DNA of 11,527 bases from [Eubacterium] saphenum (lineage in GTDB: Bacteria; Bacillota; Clostridia; Oscillospirales; Ruminococcaceae). Shown here piece by piece: positions 1 through 6,727 of the stretch; within the stretch, counting starts at the first letter, position 1; every line of letters starts with the position of its first letter. The position numbers were made by a program, and so were the translations under genes. The notes under the pieces were generated by a model that saw nothing but the letters and a program-made list of their open reading frames with translations, did no database searches and was not told the DNA's origin. Location: assembly GCA_004555635.1 (NCBI GenBank), contig SFHN01000069.1:1-11527 (forward strand). Direction: 5' to 3'.

Positions 1-500
1 GATGTGCGTATGCGGAACTCGCTGTCCTCGTTGCCGTAAAACGCGCGGCGGTCGTAGCAGATAACGATTTTCGGCTTTAGGCTTAATCGCTTCATCAGAT
101 AGTCAATCTCCGCAAGCTGCTGCCTATCCTTAACAGAAAAGTTCTCGCTCTGCGGAAGTTGCCCGCTAGTTATATAGTAGAACGCCGTTTTGTACGGAAG
201 CTTTACGCGCCGCTTGTATACAACGCCCTTGAACTTCTTCTTTATCTCAAGGAACGAATCGCCGTCGTCTGTCGCCGTGCCGTAGGTGCGAAGCCGAAGC
301 TTTTCCTTGTAAACGGGCTTTCCGAGCGACAGGCGAATAAGCTCGCTGTTTTCGCTGTCGCAGTAGATGTTCAGAATGGAGTGCCTGCCGTACTCGTCGG
401 CGGTCATATACGGTGAGATTGCCTCGCGCACCGCGCGGTACTGTTGTTCGCTTAACACGAATTTAAGCTCGTGCCGCTTGTATGTGTTTCCGTATGCCAT
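1..500 (-). CDS. VTC domain-containing protein (polyphosphate polymerase fold), C-terminus cut by window edge
   Basis: The frame is open from an ATG at 498-500 to the left edge, giving 166 residues with no stop; the rest of the gene is outside the window. The translation starts MAYGNTYKRHELKF and contains the basic and acidic tunnel-wall motifs of the VTC/CYTH-like triphosphate tunnel fold: YKEKLRLRTYG (residues 64-74), EIKKK (85-89) and YKRRV (95-99). In yeast the Vtc4 domain makes polyphosphate from ATP; bacterial VTC-domain proteins are usually assigned the same activity, often without direct proof. The start is supported by a GAGAGGGGCGG ribosome binding site just upstream. The gene follows recN on the same strand after a 115-base gap that holds a likely recN terminator and a possible promoter, so it is probably transcribed separately. 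The family assignment is from motif recognition; the exact product in this organism is inferred. Confidence 0.82.
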   Translation of the reverse strand, partial: MAYGNTYKRHELKFVLSEQQYRAVREAISPYMTADEYGRHSILNIYCDSENSELIRLSLGKPVYKEKLRLRTYGTATDDGDSFLEIKKKFKGVVYKRRVKLPYKTAFYYITSGQLPQSENFSVKDRQQLAEIDYLMKRLSLKPKIVICYDRRAFYGNEDSEFRIRT

Positions 501-530
501 TCTGCCGCCCCTCTCGCGTTGTATGATGAT

Positions 531-536
531 AGTATA
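531..536 (-). promoter_or_regulatory. Possible promoter -10 element for the VTC-domain gene
   Basis: The minus strand reads TATACT about 30 bases upstream of the VTC-gene start, within an AT-rich gap. At 16-18 bases upstream of it I find no good -35 hexamer (the best candidates read like ACCTAA). A second TATACT copy lies at 566-571, also without a convincing -35. The call therefore rests on the -10 match and on position only. Confidence 0.35.
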
Positions 537-603
537 ATCCTGTTTTGTGAAAATTAGGTGGTAAAAGTATAGATTTTTCCAAAACTTTTCCCCTATGATG
601 TGT

Positions 604-633
604 GAAAATGCCCCGCTATTTACTGCGGAGCAT
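604..633 (-). terminator. Weak intrinsic terminator overlapping the recN stop codon
   Basis: In minus-strand RNA the arms ATGCTCCGC (625-633) and GCGGGGCAT (608-616) pair over nine positions with one U-G wobble, around an eight-base loop, followed by a short U run (four Us). The 5' arm is the last codons of recN and the TAG stop lies across the loop and start of the 3' arm. The short U-tract makes termination efficiency uncertain, but the position, directly after an eleven-gene operon, fits. Confidence 0.55.
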
Positions 634-2271
634 TTCTTCTGCTGCACGCAGGCTGCTTTCGCCCGTGCCTGCGCCGTCAATTATCCGCGCAAGCTCGCGG
701 CAGCGCCCGTCATAATCAAGCTCCTCGATGTGCGTAAAGGTTCTGTCGTTTTCGGTGTGCTTTTCGATAAGCAGGTGGCAGTCTGCCTTTGAAGCAATCT
801 GCGCCAGGTGCGTTATGCAAAGCACCTGCCGCCGCCGCGCTGTTTCGTAAAGCTTTATCCCAACCTTCTGCGCCGCCCTGCCGCTTATTCCCGCGTCAAC
901 CTCGTCGAAAATAAGGGTCGGGATATCGTCGTTGTCGGCGAGAACGCTCTTTATCGCAAGCATAATTCGCGACAGCTCGCCGCCGCTCGCTATCTTGTTT
1001 ATCGGCTTAAGCTCCTCGCCCGCATTCGCGGAAATCAGCATTTCCACCGCGTCCATTCCGTTTATCGTAACCTTGTCGGGAGTAACCGAAATCACAATGC
1101 GGACGCTGTTCATATCGAGAAAGCGAAGCTGCTCGCATATCTCCTCGGACAGCTTTTCGGCGGCGGCAGTCCGCAGCGCCGTTATCTTTTCTGCCAGAGC
1201 CTTTACCTCGTCGGCAAGTGTGCGCTTTTTCGCGGAAAGCGTTTCCAGCTCATCGTCAAGTCCGTCAAGCTCCATAAGCTCGGCGCGGCAGGCGTCGAGA
1301 TAGTCCACCAGCTCGTCGTAATCCTTGTTGTACTTGCGCCGCGCGTGCTTCAGCGCGGAAACCTTATCCGACAGCTCCCGCTCGCGCGAGGGGCTGTCGC
1401 CGCGCCCCATAAGAGAAGATATCTCCGCGGCAATGTCCTCCGCCTCGGGAATTATTTCGTCAAGACGCTGCGCAAGCTCCTCTGCAGCAGGGTCAAAAGC
1501 CGCCGCTGCGCCAAGCTGCGCCCTCGCGTTTCGGAGCATATCCAGCGCTGCGGGCGACTCCTCCGCGTCAAGGCAGAGGTAGGAGCTGTAAAGCGCCTGC
1601 TGAATTTTCGCGGCATTTCTTACGCGCGCAAGCTCCTGTTCAAGCGCGTCGCCGTCGCCCTTTCCGATATTAAGCGCTTCAAGCTCCTCAATAGTGGAAG
1701 TAAGCTGCGCGGTTTTCAGCGACACGGTTTCCTTTTCCTTGCGAAGCGCCGCAAGCCGCTTCGCGACAGAGGAAAACGCGCGGAACTTCTCGCGGTACTC
1801 CGCAAGCGCGGGGGCAATATTGCCGTAGCTGTCGAGGATTTCGCGCTGCTTGTCGTTTGACATAAGTATGCGGTTTTCGTGCTGACCGTGAACGTCCACC
1901 AGCATAGAGCCGATTTCCTTCAGCAGCGCTGCGGTTGCGGTTCTGCCGTTGATATGCGCGGCGCTTTTTCCGTCCGCGCTTATTTCGCGCATAAGCAAAA
2001 GCTCCCCGTCGGTCGTGTCATACCCAAGCTCGGAAAGCTTTTGTTCAACCGCCTTTGGGATATCGTCGAAAAGCGCGGTGATGACCGCCTTCTGCGCGCC
2101 CGTGCGGACTATGTCCTTTGTCGTGCGCTGTCCCAAAATCGCGTTAATTCCGCCGATAAGTATGGATTTTCCCGCGCCCGTTTCGCCGGTGAAAACGTTA
2201 AAGTTGTCCCCAAACCGAGCAGACGCCTTTTCAATTACCGCAAGATTTTCTATCGAAAGCTCCCGAAGCAC
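616..2271 (-). CDS. recN: DNA repair protein RecN (SMC-like ATPase)
   Basis: A 551-residue protein, normal for RecN (about 550-570). It is an SMC-like ATPase recruited to double-strand breaks and acting in recombinational repair. Visible features: Walker A GETGAGKS at residues 29-36; a long charged, helix-rich coiled-coil region through the middle; the ABC signature ASGGELSRIMLAIKS; Walker B TLIFDEVDAGISG at 452-464; and the His-switch-like ITHLAQIA shortly after. The start codon is GTG (2269-2271), chosen because an AGGAGGG ribosome binding site lies about seven bases upstream and overlaps the argR stop codon (TAGGAGGG), giving a 12-base gap and probable translational coupling to argR. It is the last gene of the operon; in Bacillus and many Clostridia recN is followed by spoIVB and spo0A, which are absent here. 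Confidence 0.97.
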   Translation of the reverse strand: MLRELSIENLAVIEKASARFGDNFNVFTGETGAGKSILIGGINAILGQRTTKDIVRTGAQKAVITALFDDIPKAVEQKLSELGYDTTDGELLLMREISADGKSAAHINGRTATAALLKEIGSMLVDVHGQHENRILMSNDKQREILDSYGNIAPALAEYREKFRAFSSVAKRLAALRKEKETVSLKTAQLTSTIEELEALNIGKGDGDALEQELARVRNAAKIQQALYSSYLCLDAEESPAALDMLRNARAQLGAAAAFDPAAEELAQRLDEIIPEAEDIAAEISSLMGRGDSPSRERELSDKVSALKHARRKYNKDYDELVDYLDACRAELMELDGLDDELETLSAKKRTLADEVKALAEKITALRTAAAEKLSEEICEQLRFLDMNSVRIVISVTPDKVTINGMDAVEMLISANAGEELKPINKIASGGELSRIMLAIKSVLADNDDIPTLIFDEVDAGISGRAAQKVGIKLYETARRRQVLCITHLAQIASKADCHLLIEKHTENDRTFTHIEELDYDGRCRELARIIDGAGTGESSLRAAEEMLRSK

Positions 2272-2283
2272 GGGCTTTCCCTC

Positions 2284-2730
2284 CTATCGTTTTGTCATTC
2301 GTTTAAGCTGCTCGGCGAGCTGTACCGCGTGGTTTTCCGAGCGGGTAAGCACAAACACGGTGTCGTCGCCCGCGATTGTACCCACGACAAAGCCGAGGCT
2401 CTGCTCGTCTATCACCTTTCCCGCCGCGGAAGCAAGCCCCGGGTGGCATTTCACGACGACGGTGTTCATCGCGTAATCTATCATTGTTACCGATTTTGCA
2501 AACATATCGTTGTACAGTACATCGTGACCCGCGCCCTCGGCAAAGTAGCAGTTTATCCCGTCGCTGTTTATGCCCTTGTTAAGCTTAAGCTCGCGCATAT
2601 CGCGGGATACCGTCGCCTGCGTAACGTCAAAGCCCGCCTTTTGCAAAAAAAAGCGAAGCTCCTCCTGTGTTTCCACGGCGTTTTCCGAAACTATTTTCAG
2701 CAAAGCCTTATGCCGAAGCCTTTTATCCAT
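2284..2730 (-). CDS. argR: Arginine repressor ArgR/AhrC
   Basis: A 148-residue protein, the usual ArgR length (about 150). The N-terminal winged helix-turn-helix carries the family motif VTQATVSRDMRELKL at residues 36-50, with the DNA-contacting Ser-Arg pair at 42-43. The C-terminal hexamerisation and arginine-binding domain ends with GTIAGDDT (117-124), whose Asp pair contacts L-arginine. In the family, arginine-bound hexamers bind 18-base ARG boxes to repress arginine synthesis and activate catabolism. The ATG at 2728-2730 has a TTTTGGAGGAAG ribosome binding site. It lies 30 bases downstream of nadK and 12 bases upstream of recN, the standard argR-recN neighbourhood of Firmicutes. Two weak ARG-box-like sequences near the operon promoter raise the possibility of feedback on its own operon, which is inference. 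Confidence 0.96.
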   Translation of the reverse strand: MDKRLRHKALLKIVSENAVETQEELRFFLQKAGFDVTQATVSRDMRELKLNKGINSDGINCYFAEGAGHDVLYNDMFAKSVTMIDYAMNTVVVKCHPGLASAAGKVIDEQSLGFVVGTIAGDDTVFVLTRSENHAVQLAEQLKRMTKR

Positions 2731-2760
2731 AGTTCTTCCTCCAAAAGTAACTGCACGAAA

Positions 2761-3624
2761 TCACTTGAGCGGTGTCATAAGCTTGTTGTTGACCGCACCG
2801 TAGAAACCGTCGCCCGCCTCGAGAAGCTCCAGCGTATGCTCGCTTTTCGACAGCCACAGCTCATCGCCCTCTGAAAATGCAATCCCGCCTACGCCGTCAA
2901 TGCTGACGCTTACGCGGCTGTTGTGATAACTTCTTAGCTTTACAAACACACGCTGCTCTGCCGAGAAAATCATCGGGCGGTTAAACAGCGTGTGCGGGCA
3001 GAGCGCGGTAAGCTCAATGCACTGAAGCTCTGGTGCTAAAATCGGTCCTCCCGCCGAGAGAGAATAGGCGGTGGAGCCTGTCGGTGTGCTTAGAATTACG
3101 CCGTCGGCGCGAAGCTTTGACACTTCATTGACAATATCGCCGCGCTCGCAGAATATGTCAAACTCGGGCAGCTTCGAGGTGATGTCGCGGGAAATAACCA
3201 CGTCATTGAGCGCAAGCCCGTTAAGAAGTTCCTTTCCGTCGCGGAAAATTCTGCACTCCATAAGCATACGGCGGCTGCGGCGCGAGCAGCTGTGCAAAAG
3301 GGTCGGTATGCGCTCTATTTCCGAAGGCTCAAGCGTCGCCATAAACCCAAGCCTGCCCATATTAACGCCAAGCAGCGGAATCCCGTATACCGCCGCAAGC
3401 TTGCCCCATTTTATGATAGTCCCATCGCCGCCGACGGTCACGACATAGCTGCATTCCTCTATGCTGTCGATTACCTTAACGTCAAGCACATCGGCAAAGT
3501 CGCTGTCGTCTGCGCAGACGCAGGGGGTCATTCCCGCCGCTGCCAAAAGAGAGCAAATCTTACCGCAGAGCGAAACCGACACGGGGTTTGCGCCGTTGCA
3601 TCCGATAAGTACATTTTTTTCCAT
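2761..3624 (-). CDS. nadK: NAD kinase
   Basis: A 287-residue protein of the ATP/polyphosphate-dependent NAD kinase family, which phosphorylates the 2'-OH of NAD to make NADP in the cytosol. Diagnostic motifs are all present: VTVGGDGTII with GGDGT at residues 65-69, GVNMGRLGFMA shortly after, ALNDVVISR, and the glycine-rich DGVILSTPTGSTAYSLSAGG near residue 170-190. The ATG at 3622-3624 has an AAGGAG site eight bases upstream overlapping the end of tlyA, with a 12-base gap between them. nadK between tlyA and argR is a common clostridial arrangement not seen in the B. subtilis version of this cluster. NADPH made from its product is used by IspC and other MEP-pathway steps downstream of Dxs, a loose metabolic link to its neighbours. 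Confidence 0.96.
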   Translation of the reverse strand: MEKNVLIGCNGANPVSVSLCGKICSLLAAAGMTPCVCADDSDFADVLDVKVIDSIEECSYVVTVGGDGTIIKWGKLAAVYGIPLLGVNMGRLGFMATLEPSEIERIPTLLHSCSRRSRRMLMECRIFRDGKELLNGLALNDVVISRDITSKLPEFDIFCERGDIVNEVSKLRADGVILSTPTGSTAYSLSAGGPILAPELQCIELTALCPHTLFNRPMIFSAEQRVFVKLRSYHNSRVSVSIDGVGGIAFSEGDELWLSKSEHTLELLEAGDGFYGAVNNKLMTPLK

Positions 3625-3636
3625 AGCTTGCTCCTT

Positions 3637-4392
3637 TCAGACAGTTTTTTGAAGGTACATCAGGTATTCCACGTTTCCGTCGCCACCGGTTATCGGGCTT
3701 TCGGTAAAGCCCATTACCTGAAAGCCACACTCCCGCGCAAAGACTACAAGCTCGTCAGCTATTTTCCTGCGGATTTTCGCGTCGCGTACAACGCCGTTTT
3801 TCCCGATTGCGCTTTTGCCCGCGCAAAGGGCGGTCGCCGCCTCAAACTGTGGCTTTATCAGCACTACCGCGCTTCCGCCGCTTTTCAGCAGCCGCATTAT
3901 GTGCGGGAAAATCAGCTTCAGCGAGATAAACGAAACGTCCGTCCCGATAAAATCAGCGCCATGTTGCGCCTCGGGCCAGCGCTCAAACGAAAAGCTGCGT
4001 ATATCCGTTTTCTCGAGGGAAACCACGCGGCTGTCACTTCTTAGCTTCTCGTCAAGCTGACCGGAACCAACATCTACCGCGAAAACGCGCGCCGCCCCGT
4101 GCTGAAGCATACAATCCGTGAAGCCGCCCGTTGACGCGCCTATGTCAAGGCAAAGCCGCCCGCTAAGCTCTATCCCGAACTCGAAAAGCGCCTTTTCAAG
4201 CTTTAGCCCGCCCCTGCCGACATAGCGCAGCTGCTCGCCGACGACGCAAATCTGCATACCCTCGTCCACCTCTGCGGAGGGCTTTTCGCACACCTTCCCG
4301 CGGACCTCGACGCCGCCCGATTTTATCAGCGCCTGCGCCGCCGTGCGGCTTTTGCATATTCCTTTTTCGGTAAGGTAAACATCAAGCCGCAT
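3637..4392 (-). CDS. tlyA: TlyA family rRNA 2'-O-ribose methyltransferase
   Basis: A 251-residue protein with an N-terminal S4 RNA-binding domain (residues 1-60, MRLDVYLTEKGICKSRTAAQ) and an FtsJ/RrmJ-like SAM methyltransferase domain. SAM-binding motif I is LDIGASTGGFTD (about 82-93). The catalytic-type residues are visible in GGLKLEKAL, TDVSFISLK and VLIKPQFE. TlyA proteins 2'-O-methylate cytidines of 23S rRNA, and some also of 16S rRNA; they were formerly annotated as haemolysin A. The start is the ATG at 4390-4392: it has a GGAGG site about seven bases upstream and begins exactly at the S4 domain. An in-frame extension back to 4530 would lie inside the dxs C-terminus with no family homology and is rejected. 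The gap to the dxs stop is 13 bases. Confidence 0.94.
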   Translation of the reverse strand: MRLDVYLTEKGICKSRTAAQALIKSGGVEVRGKVCEKPSAEVDEGMQICVVGEQLRYVGRGGLKLEKALFEFGIELSGRLCLDIGASTGGFTDCMLQHGAARVFAVDVGSGQLDEKLRSDSRVVSLEKTDIRSFSFERWPEAQHGADFIGTDVSFISLKLIFPHIMRLLKSGGSAVVLIKPQFEAATALCAGKSAIGKNGVVRDAKIRRKIADELVVFARECGFQVMGFTESPITGGDGNVEYLMYLQKTV

Positions 4393-4405
4393 TGAGAAAC
4401 CTCCA

Positions 4406-4747
4406 CTATTTCGACGGCTTTTGCAGCCGCGCAAGTATACTCTTTTCGTCCAGCCCGAACATCTCGAGCTGCTGCTCAACCGTTGCCGCGGGGATAAAAC
4501 GATTGTCCGCGCCGACAACCTCTCCGACAACGCCGCCCATTGCAGCCAGCGCCGCCATTATGCCCTCTCCGACGCCGCCGCGCACCGAGCCTTCCTCAAA
4601 GAAAACGACCCGCTTGTACCCAAGCATACGCTCCATAACACGCCTCGGAATAGGAGAAATCTGAACCAGCCGCAGGAAATCAGCGCCCGCAGCACGCGCT
4701 GCTTTAGATACGCTGCGCGAAATCCTGCCGTAGCTTACCGCAAGCAC
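4406..4747 (-). CDS. dxs: Dxs C-terminal fragment, out of frame with the main part (frameshifted dxs)
   Basis: This stretch encodes 113 residues matching the C-terminal transketolase domain of 1-deoxy-D-xylulose-5-phosphate synthase. LAVSYGRISRSV, the RLVQISPIP segment, VVFFEEGSVRGGVGEGI and ADNRFIPAATVEQQL correspond to the conserved order in Dxs (a T/SYG segment, a RIKP-like segment, an EEG...GG.G segment and a (D)RFI/VP segment). It is in the +1 frame relative to the upstream part. The first possible start (GTG, 4745-4747) has no Shine-Dalgarno sequence, and the open frame extends upstream of it, so this is best read as the displaced end of dxs rather than a separate gene. Joining it to the upstream part after removing one base gives about 598 residues, close to a normal Dxs (about 600-630). 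The stop is 13 bases upstream of tlyA. Confidence 0.85.
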   Translation of the reverse strand: MLAVSYGRISRSVSKAARAAGADFLRLVQISPIPRRVMERMLGYKRVVFFEEGSVRGGVGEGIMAALAAMGGVVGEVVGADNRFIPAATVEQQLEMFGLDEKSILARLQKPSK

Positions 4748-6203
4748 GCGAATAATCCGTAGCGGGAGAAATCCCGTCCTCGCTGAGAACTCCCTTCGGA
4801 TAGCGCACGCAGGCTATCCCCTTGTCGTCATATATAGCTTTGCGAAGGCAGCGCTTTATCTCCGAGGGCGCTGCGGGGGAATATATCGTGGTATTTGGTA
4901 TCGTGCGAAGCATAGGCACATCAAAAATGCCCTGATGTGTTTCGCCGTCCTCGCCGACAAAGCCCGCGCGGTCAATCGCAAGCACGATATGCGTACTGTC
5001 GATTGCGCAGTCGTGAAGCAGCTGGTCAAAGCAGCGCTGCAAAAACGTCGAATACACCGCAAAAACAGGCGTCATTCCCGCGCAGGAAAGCCCAGCGGCA
5101 AACGTGATAGAATGCGGCTCGGCAATTCCCGTGTCGAAAAAGCGCGACGGAAACGAATGGCTGAAGTAGTTCAGCCCCGTGGCGTATTTCATCGCCGCGG
5201 TTATCGCGCAAATCCTGCTGTCGCTCTTTGCGAGCCGCTCAAGCTCCCGCCCGAAAACCTCCGAGCAGGTCGGCGCGGCGGGCGGCTTTGCGCGCCCCGC
5301 AGGAAGTACGGCGTGGTATTCGCCGGGGTTTTCTTCGGCGGGCTTCCAGCCCTTGCCCTTTGTCGTGAAAACGTGCACCACGCAGGGTCTGTGCATAAGC
5401 TTTGCCACCGAAAGCGCTTCGATAAGGTCCTCGATATTGTGACCGTTTACGGGACCGATATAGGAAAAGCCGAGATTCTCGAATAGGTTTGAGCTGTCGT
5501 AAAGCGCGTCCTTTACGATATCCTTCGCGTTTTTAACCGCACGCTCCAGCGGCTTTCCGACCAGCGGCACGGAAGAAATCGCGGACTTCACCCGCTCCTT
5601 CGCGGTGTAGTATTTCCGCGTTGAGCGAACGTGCGCGAGATACCGCGCAAGCGCGCCCGTGCTTTTGCTGATGGACATCGCGTTGTCGTTTAGCACAACG
5701 GTAAGCGGTGCGGAGCTTTTTCCCGCGTTGTTAAGTCCCTCATATGCCAAGCCGCCCGTAAGCGCGCCGTCGCCGATTACCGCCGCAACCGAGCCGGCTT
5801 CACCCTTCAGCCGCTTTGCCATCGCAAAACCAAAAGCAGCAGACACCGACGTGCTGCTGTGACCCGAGATAAACGCGTCAAGCTTCGACTCGCTCGGTCT
5901 TGCAAAGCCGGATATGCCGTCCTTTTTGCGAAGCGTGTCGAACGAGGAAAACCGTCCCGTAAGCAGCTTGTGGGCATACGTCTGATGTCCGACGTCCCAC
6001 AGCAGCTTGTCGTCGCCGCGCACGTCAAACACCGCGTGAAGCGCCACCGTAAGCTCCACCGTGCCGAGATTTGACGCAAGATGCCCGCCGTTTTCGTTTA
6101 CGGTAAGCAATATTGCACTCCGCAGTTCCTTGCAAAGAGCGCGAAGCTGCGGAGCAGTCATTTCTTTTATTACATCATGACTTATGCTGTCGTTAAGATA
6201 CAT
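4704..6203 (-). CDS. dxs: 1-deoxy-D-xylulose-5-phosphate synthase, main part (frameshift near the 3' end)
   Basis: Dxs is the thiamine diphosphate enzyme that condenses pyruvate and glyceraldehyde-3-phosphate, the first step of the MEP isoprenoid pathway. From the ATG at 6201-6203 the frame gives 499 residues. Visible: HLASNLGTVEL (41-51), DVGHQTY (70-76), SGHSSTSVSAAFG (113-125), the ThDP/Mg motif GDGALTGG (144-151) with LNDNAMSIS (171-179), the central DTGIAEPHSI with the likely catalytic Glu, and GEDGETHQGIFD. After VRYPKGVLSEDG the frame runs into about 20 non-homologous residues and stops at 4704-4706, while the expected C-terminal domain continues in another frame (4406-4747). GGAGG four bases before the ATG, just after the stop of the YuiD-like gene, supports the start; a TTG at 6221 is less likely. 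If the frameshift is real the enzyme lacks its C-terminal domain and is probably inactive. Confidence 0.93.
   Translation of the reverse strand: MYLNDSISHDVIKEMTAPQLRALCKELRSAILLTVNENGGHLASNLGTVELTVALHAVFDVRGDDKLLWDVGHQTYAHKLLTGRFSSFDTLRKKDGISGFARPSESKLDAFISGHSSTSVSAAFGFAMAKRLKGEAGSVAAVIGDGALTGGLAYEGLNNAGKSSAPLTVVLNDNAMSISKSTGALARYLAHVRSTRKYYTAKERVKSAISSVPLVGKPLERAVKNAKDIVKDALYDSSNLFENLGFSYIGPVNGHNIEDLIEALSVAKLMHRPCVVHVFTTKGKGWKPAEENPGEYHAVLPAGRAKPPAAPTCSEVFGRELERLAKSDSRICAITAAMKYATGLNYFSHSFPSRFFDTGIAEPHSITFAAGLSCAGMTPVFAVYSTFLQRCFDQLLHDCAIDSTHIVLAIDRAGFVGEDGETHQGIFDVPMLRTIPNTTIYSPAAPSEIKRCLRKAIYDDKGIACVRYPKGVLSEDGISPATDYSRACGKLRQDFAQRI
4763..4776 (-). other. Small perfect hairpin at the dxs frameshift
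   Basis: CGGGA and TCCCG form a five-base-pair stem around a four-base loop (GAAA on the plus strand, TTTC on the minus strand). It sits within the 4745-4800 interval where dxs changes frame. It could have contributed to a base-calling or polymerase error, or be incidental; no classical slippery heptamer is visible beside it. Confidence 0.4.
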
Positions 6204-6213
6204 ATTTCCTCCG

Positions 6214-6702
6214 TCACGCAAGCGGGAAAACCATTGCTATTATTATTCCTAAAAGCGAGCCGGCAAGCACCTCTATCGGAGTGTGACCGAGGAACTCCTT
6301 GAAATCCTTGCGCTCGGTAAGCTCGTCAAGCTCCACCTCGTCGTCGCCCGCAAGCTGCGACAGCTCGTCGTCAATATCGTCGATAACGCGGCGCAGGCGG
6401 TTAAGCTCCTTTGCGTGAAGTCCCGCGTTGTAGCGAACACTCATCGCGTCGTAGATAACGATTGCCGCAAGCAGCATTGAAAACGCGAAGAAAGGGCTTC
6501 GCACGCCTTCGCTGCGAAGAGTGTACAAAGCGACAGACACGACGAGCGCCGAGTGTGACGATGGCATTCCGCCCGCGCCGAAAATGCGCTCGGGATTAAA
6601 GGTTCTGAACTTTATCGCATAGAGAATCGTTTTGATAAGCTGCGCGGCTGCCCAAGAAATTGCGCCAACCGTCATAATGGGATTTATCATAAAAATGTTC
6701 AT
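6214..6702 (-). CDS. Divergent PAP2 family membrane protein (YuiD/DUF212)
   Basis: A 162-residue integral membrane protein of the YuiD/DUF212 family (about 160 residues). The family motif GGMPSSHSA is at residues 44-52, followed by hydrophobic segments around 50-63 and 72-92 (the latter ending in YDAMSVRYNAG). A strongly acidic cytosolic-looking stretch follows, then GHTPIEVLAGS and a C-terminal hydrophobic segment. PSSH and GHTPIEV resemble the PSGH and H...D motifs of PAP2 phosphatases, but a clear first K...RP motif is missing, so activity is unproven. The start is the ATG at 6700-6702, because the family N-terminus (a hydrophobic segment) begins there; a GTG at 6738 would overlap ispA and is less likely. 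A GGGAGGG lies 14 bases upstream, rather far. Placement between ispA and dxs suggests, by inference, a role in polyprenyl phosphate metabolism. Confidence 0.88.
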   Translation of the reverse strand: MNIFMINPIMTVGAISWAAAQLIKTILYAIKFRTFNPERIFGAGGMPSSHSALVVSVALYTLRSEGVRSPFFAFSMLLAAIVIYDAMSVRYNAGLHAKELNRLRRVIDDIDDELSQLAGDDEVELDELTERKDFKEFLGHTPIEVLAGSLLGIIIAMVFPLA

Positions 6703-6727
6703 TTTCTTCTGCCATACCCTCCCGGAA

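Noticed and set aside
808..2874. Long plus-strand open frames (808-1860, 350 codons; 1879-2874, 331 codons) opposite recN, argR and nadK
   Set aside because: They lie antisense to clearly conserved genes, have unusual Arg/Leu/Val-rich composition and no family motifs; they arise from the codon bias of the minus-strand genes.
4393..4530. N-terminal extension of TlyA by 46 residues
   Set aside because: The extension lies inside the dxs 3' end, has no S4 homology, and a GGAGG site directly precedes the ATG at 4392 where the S4 domain begins.
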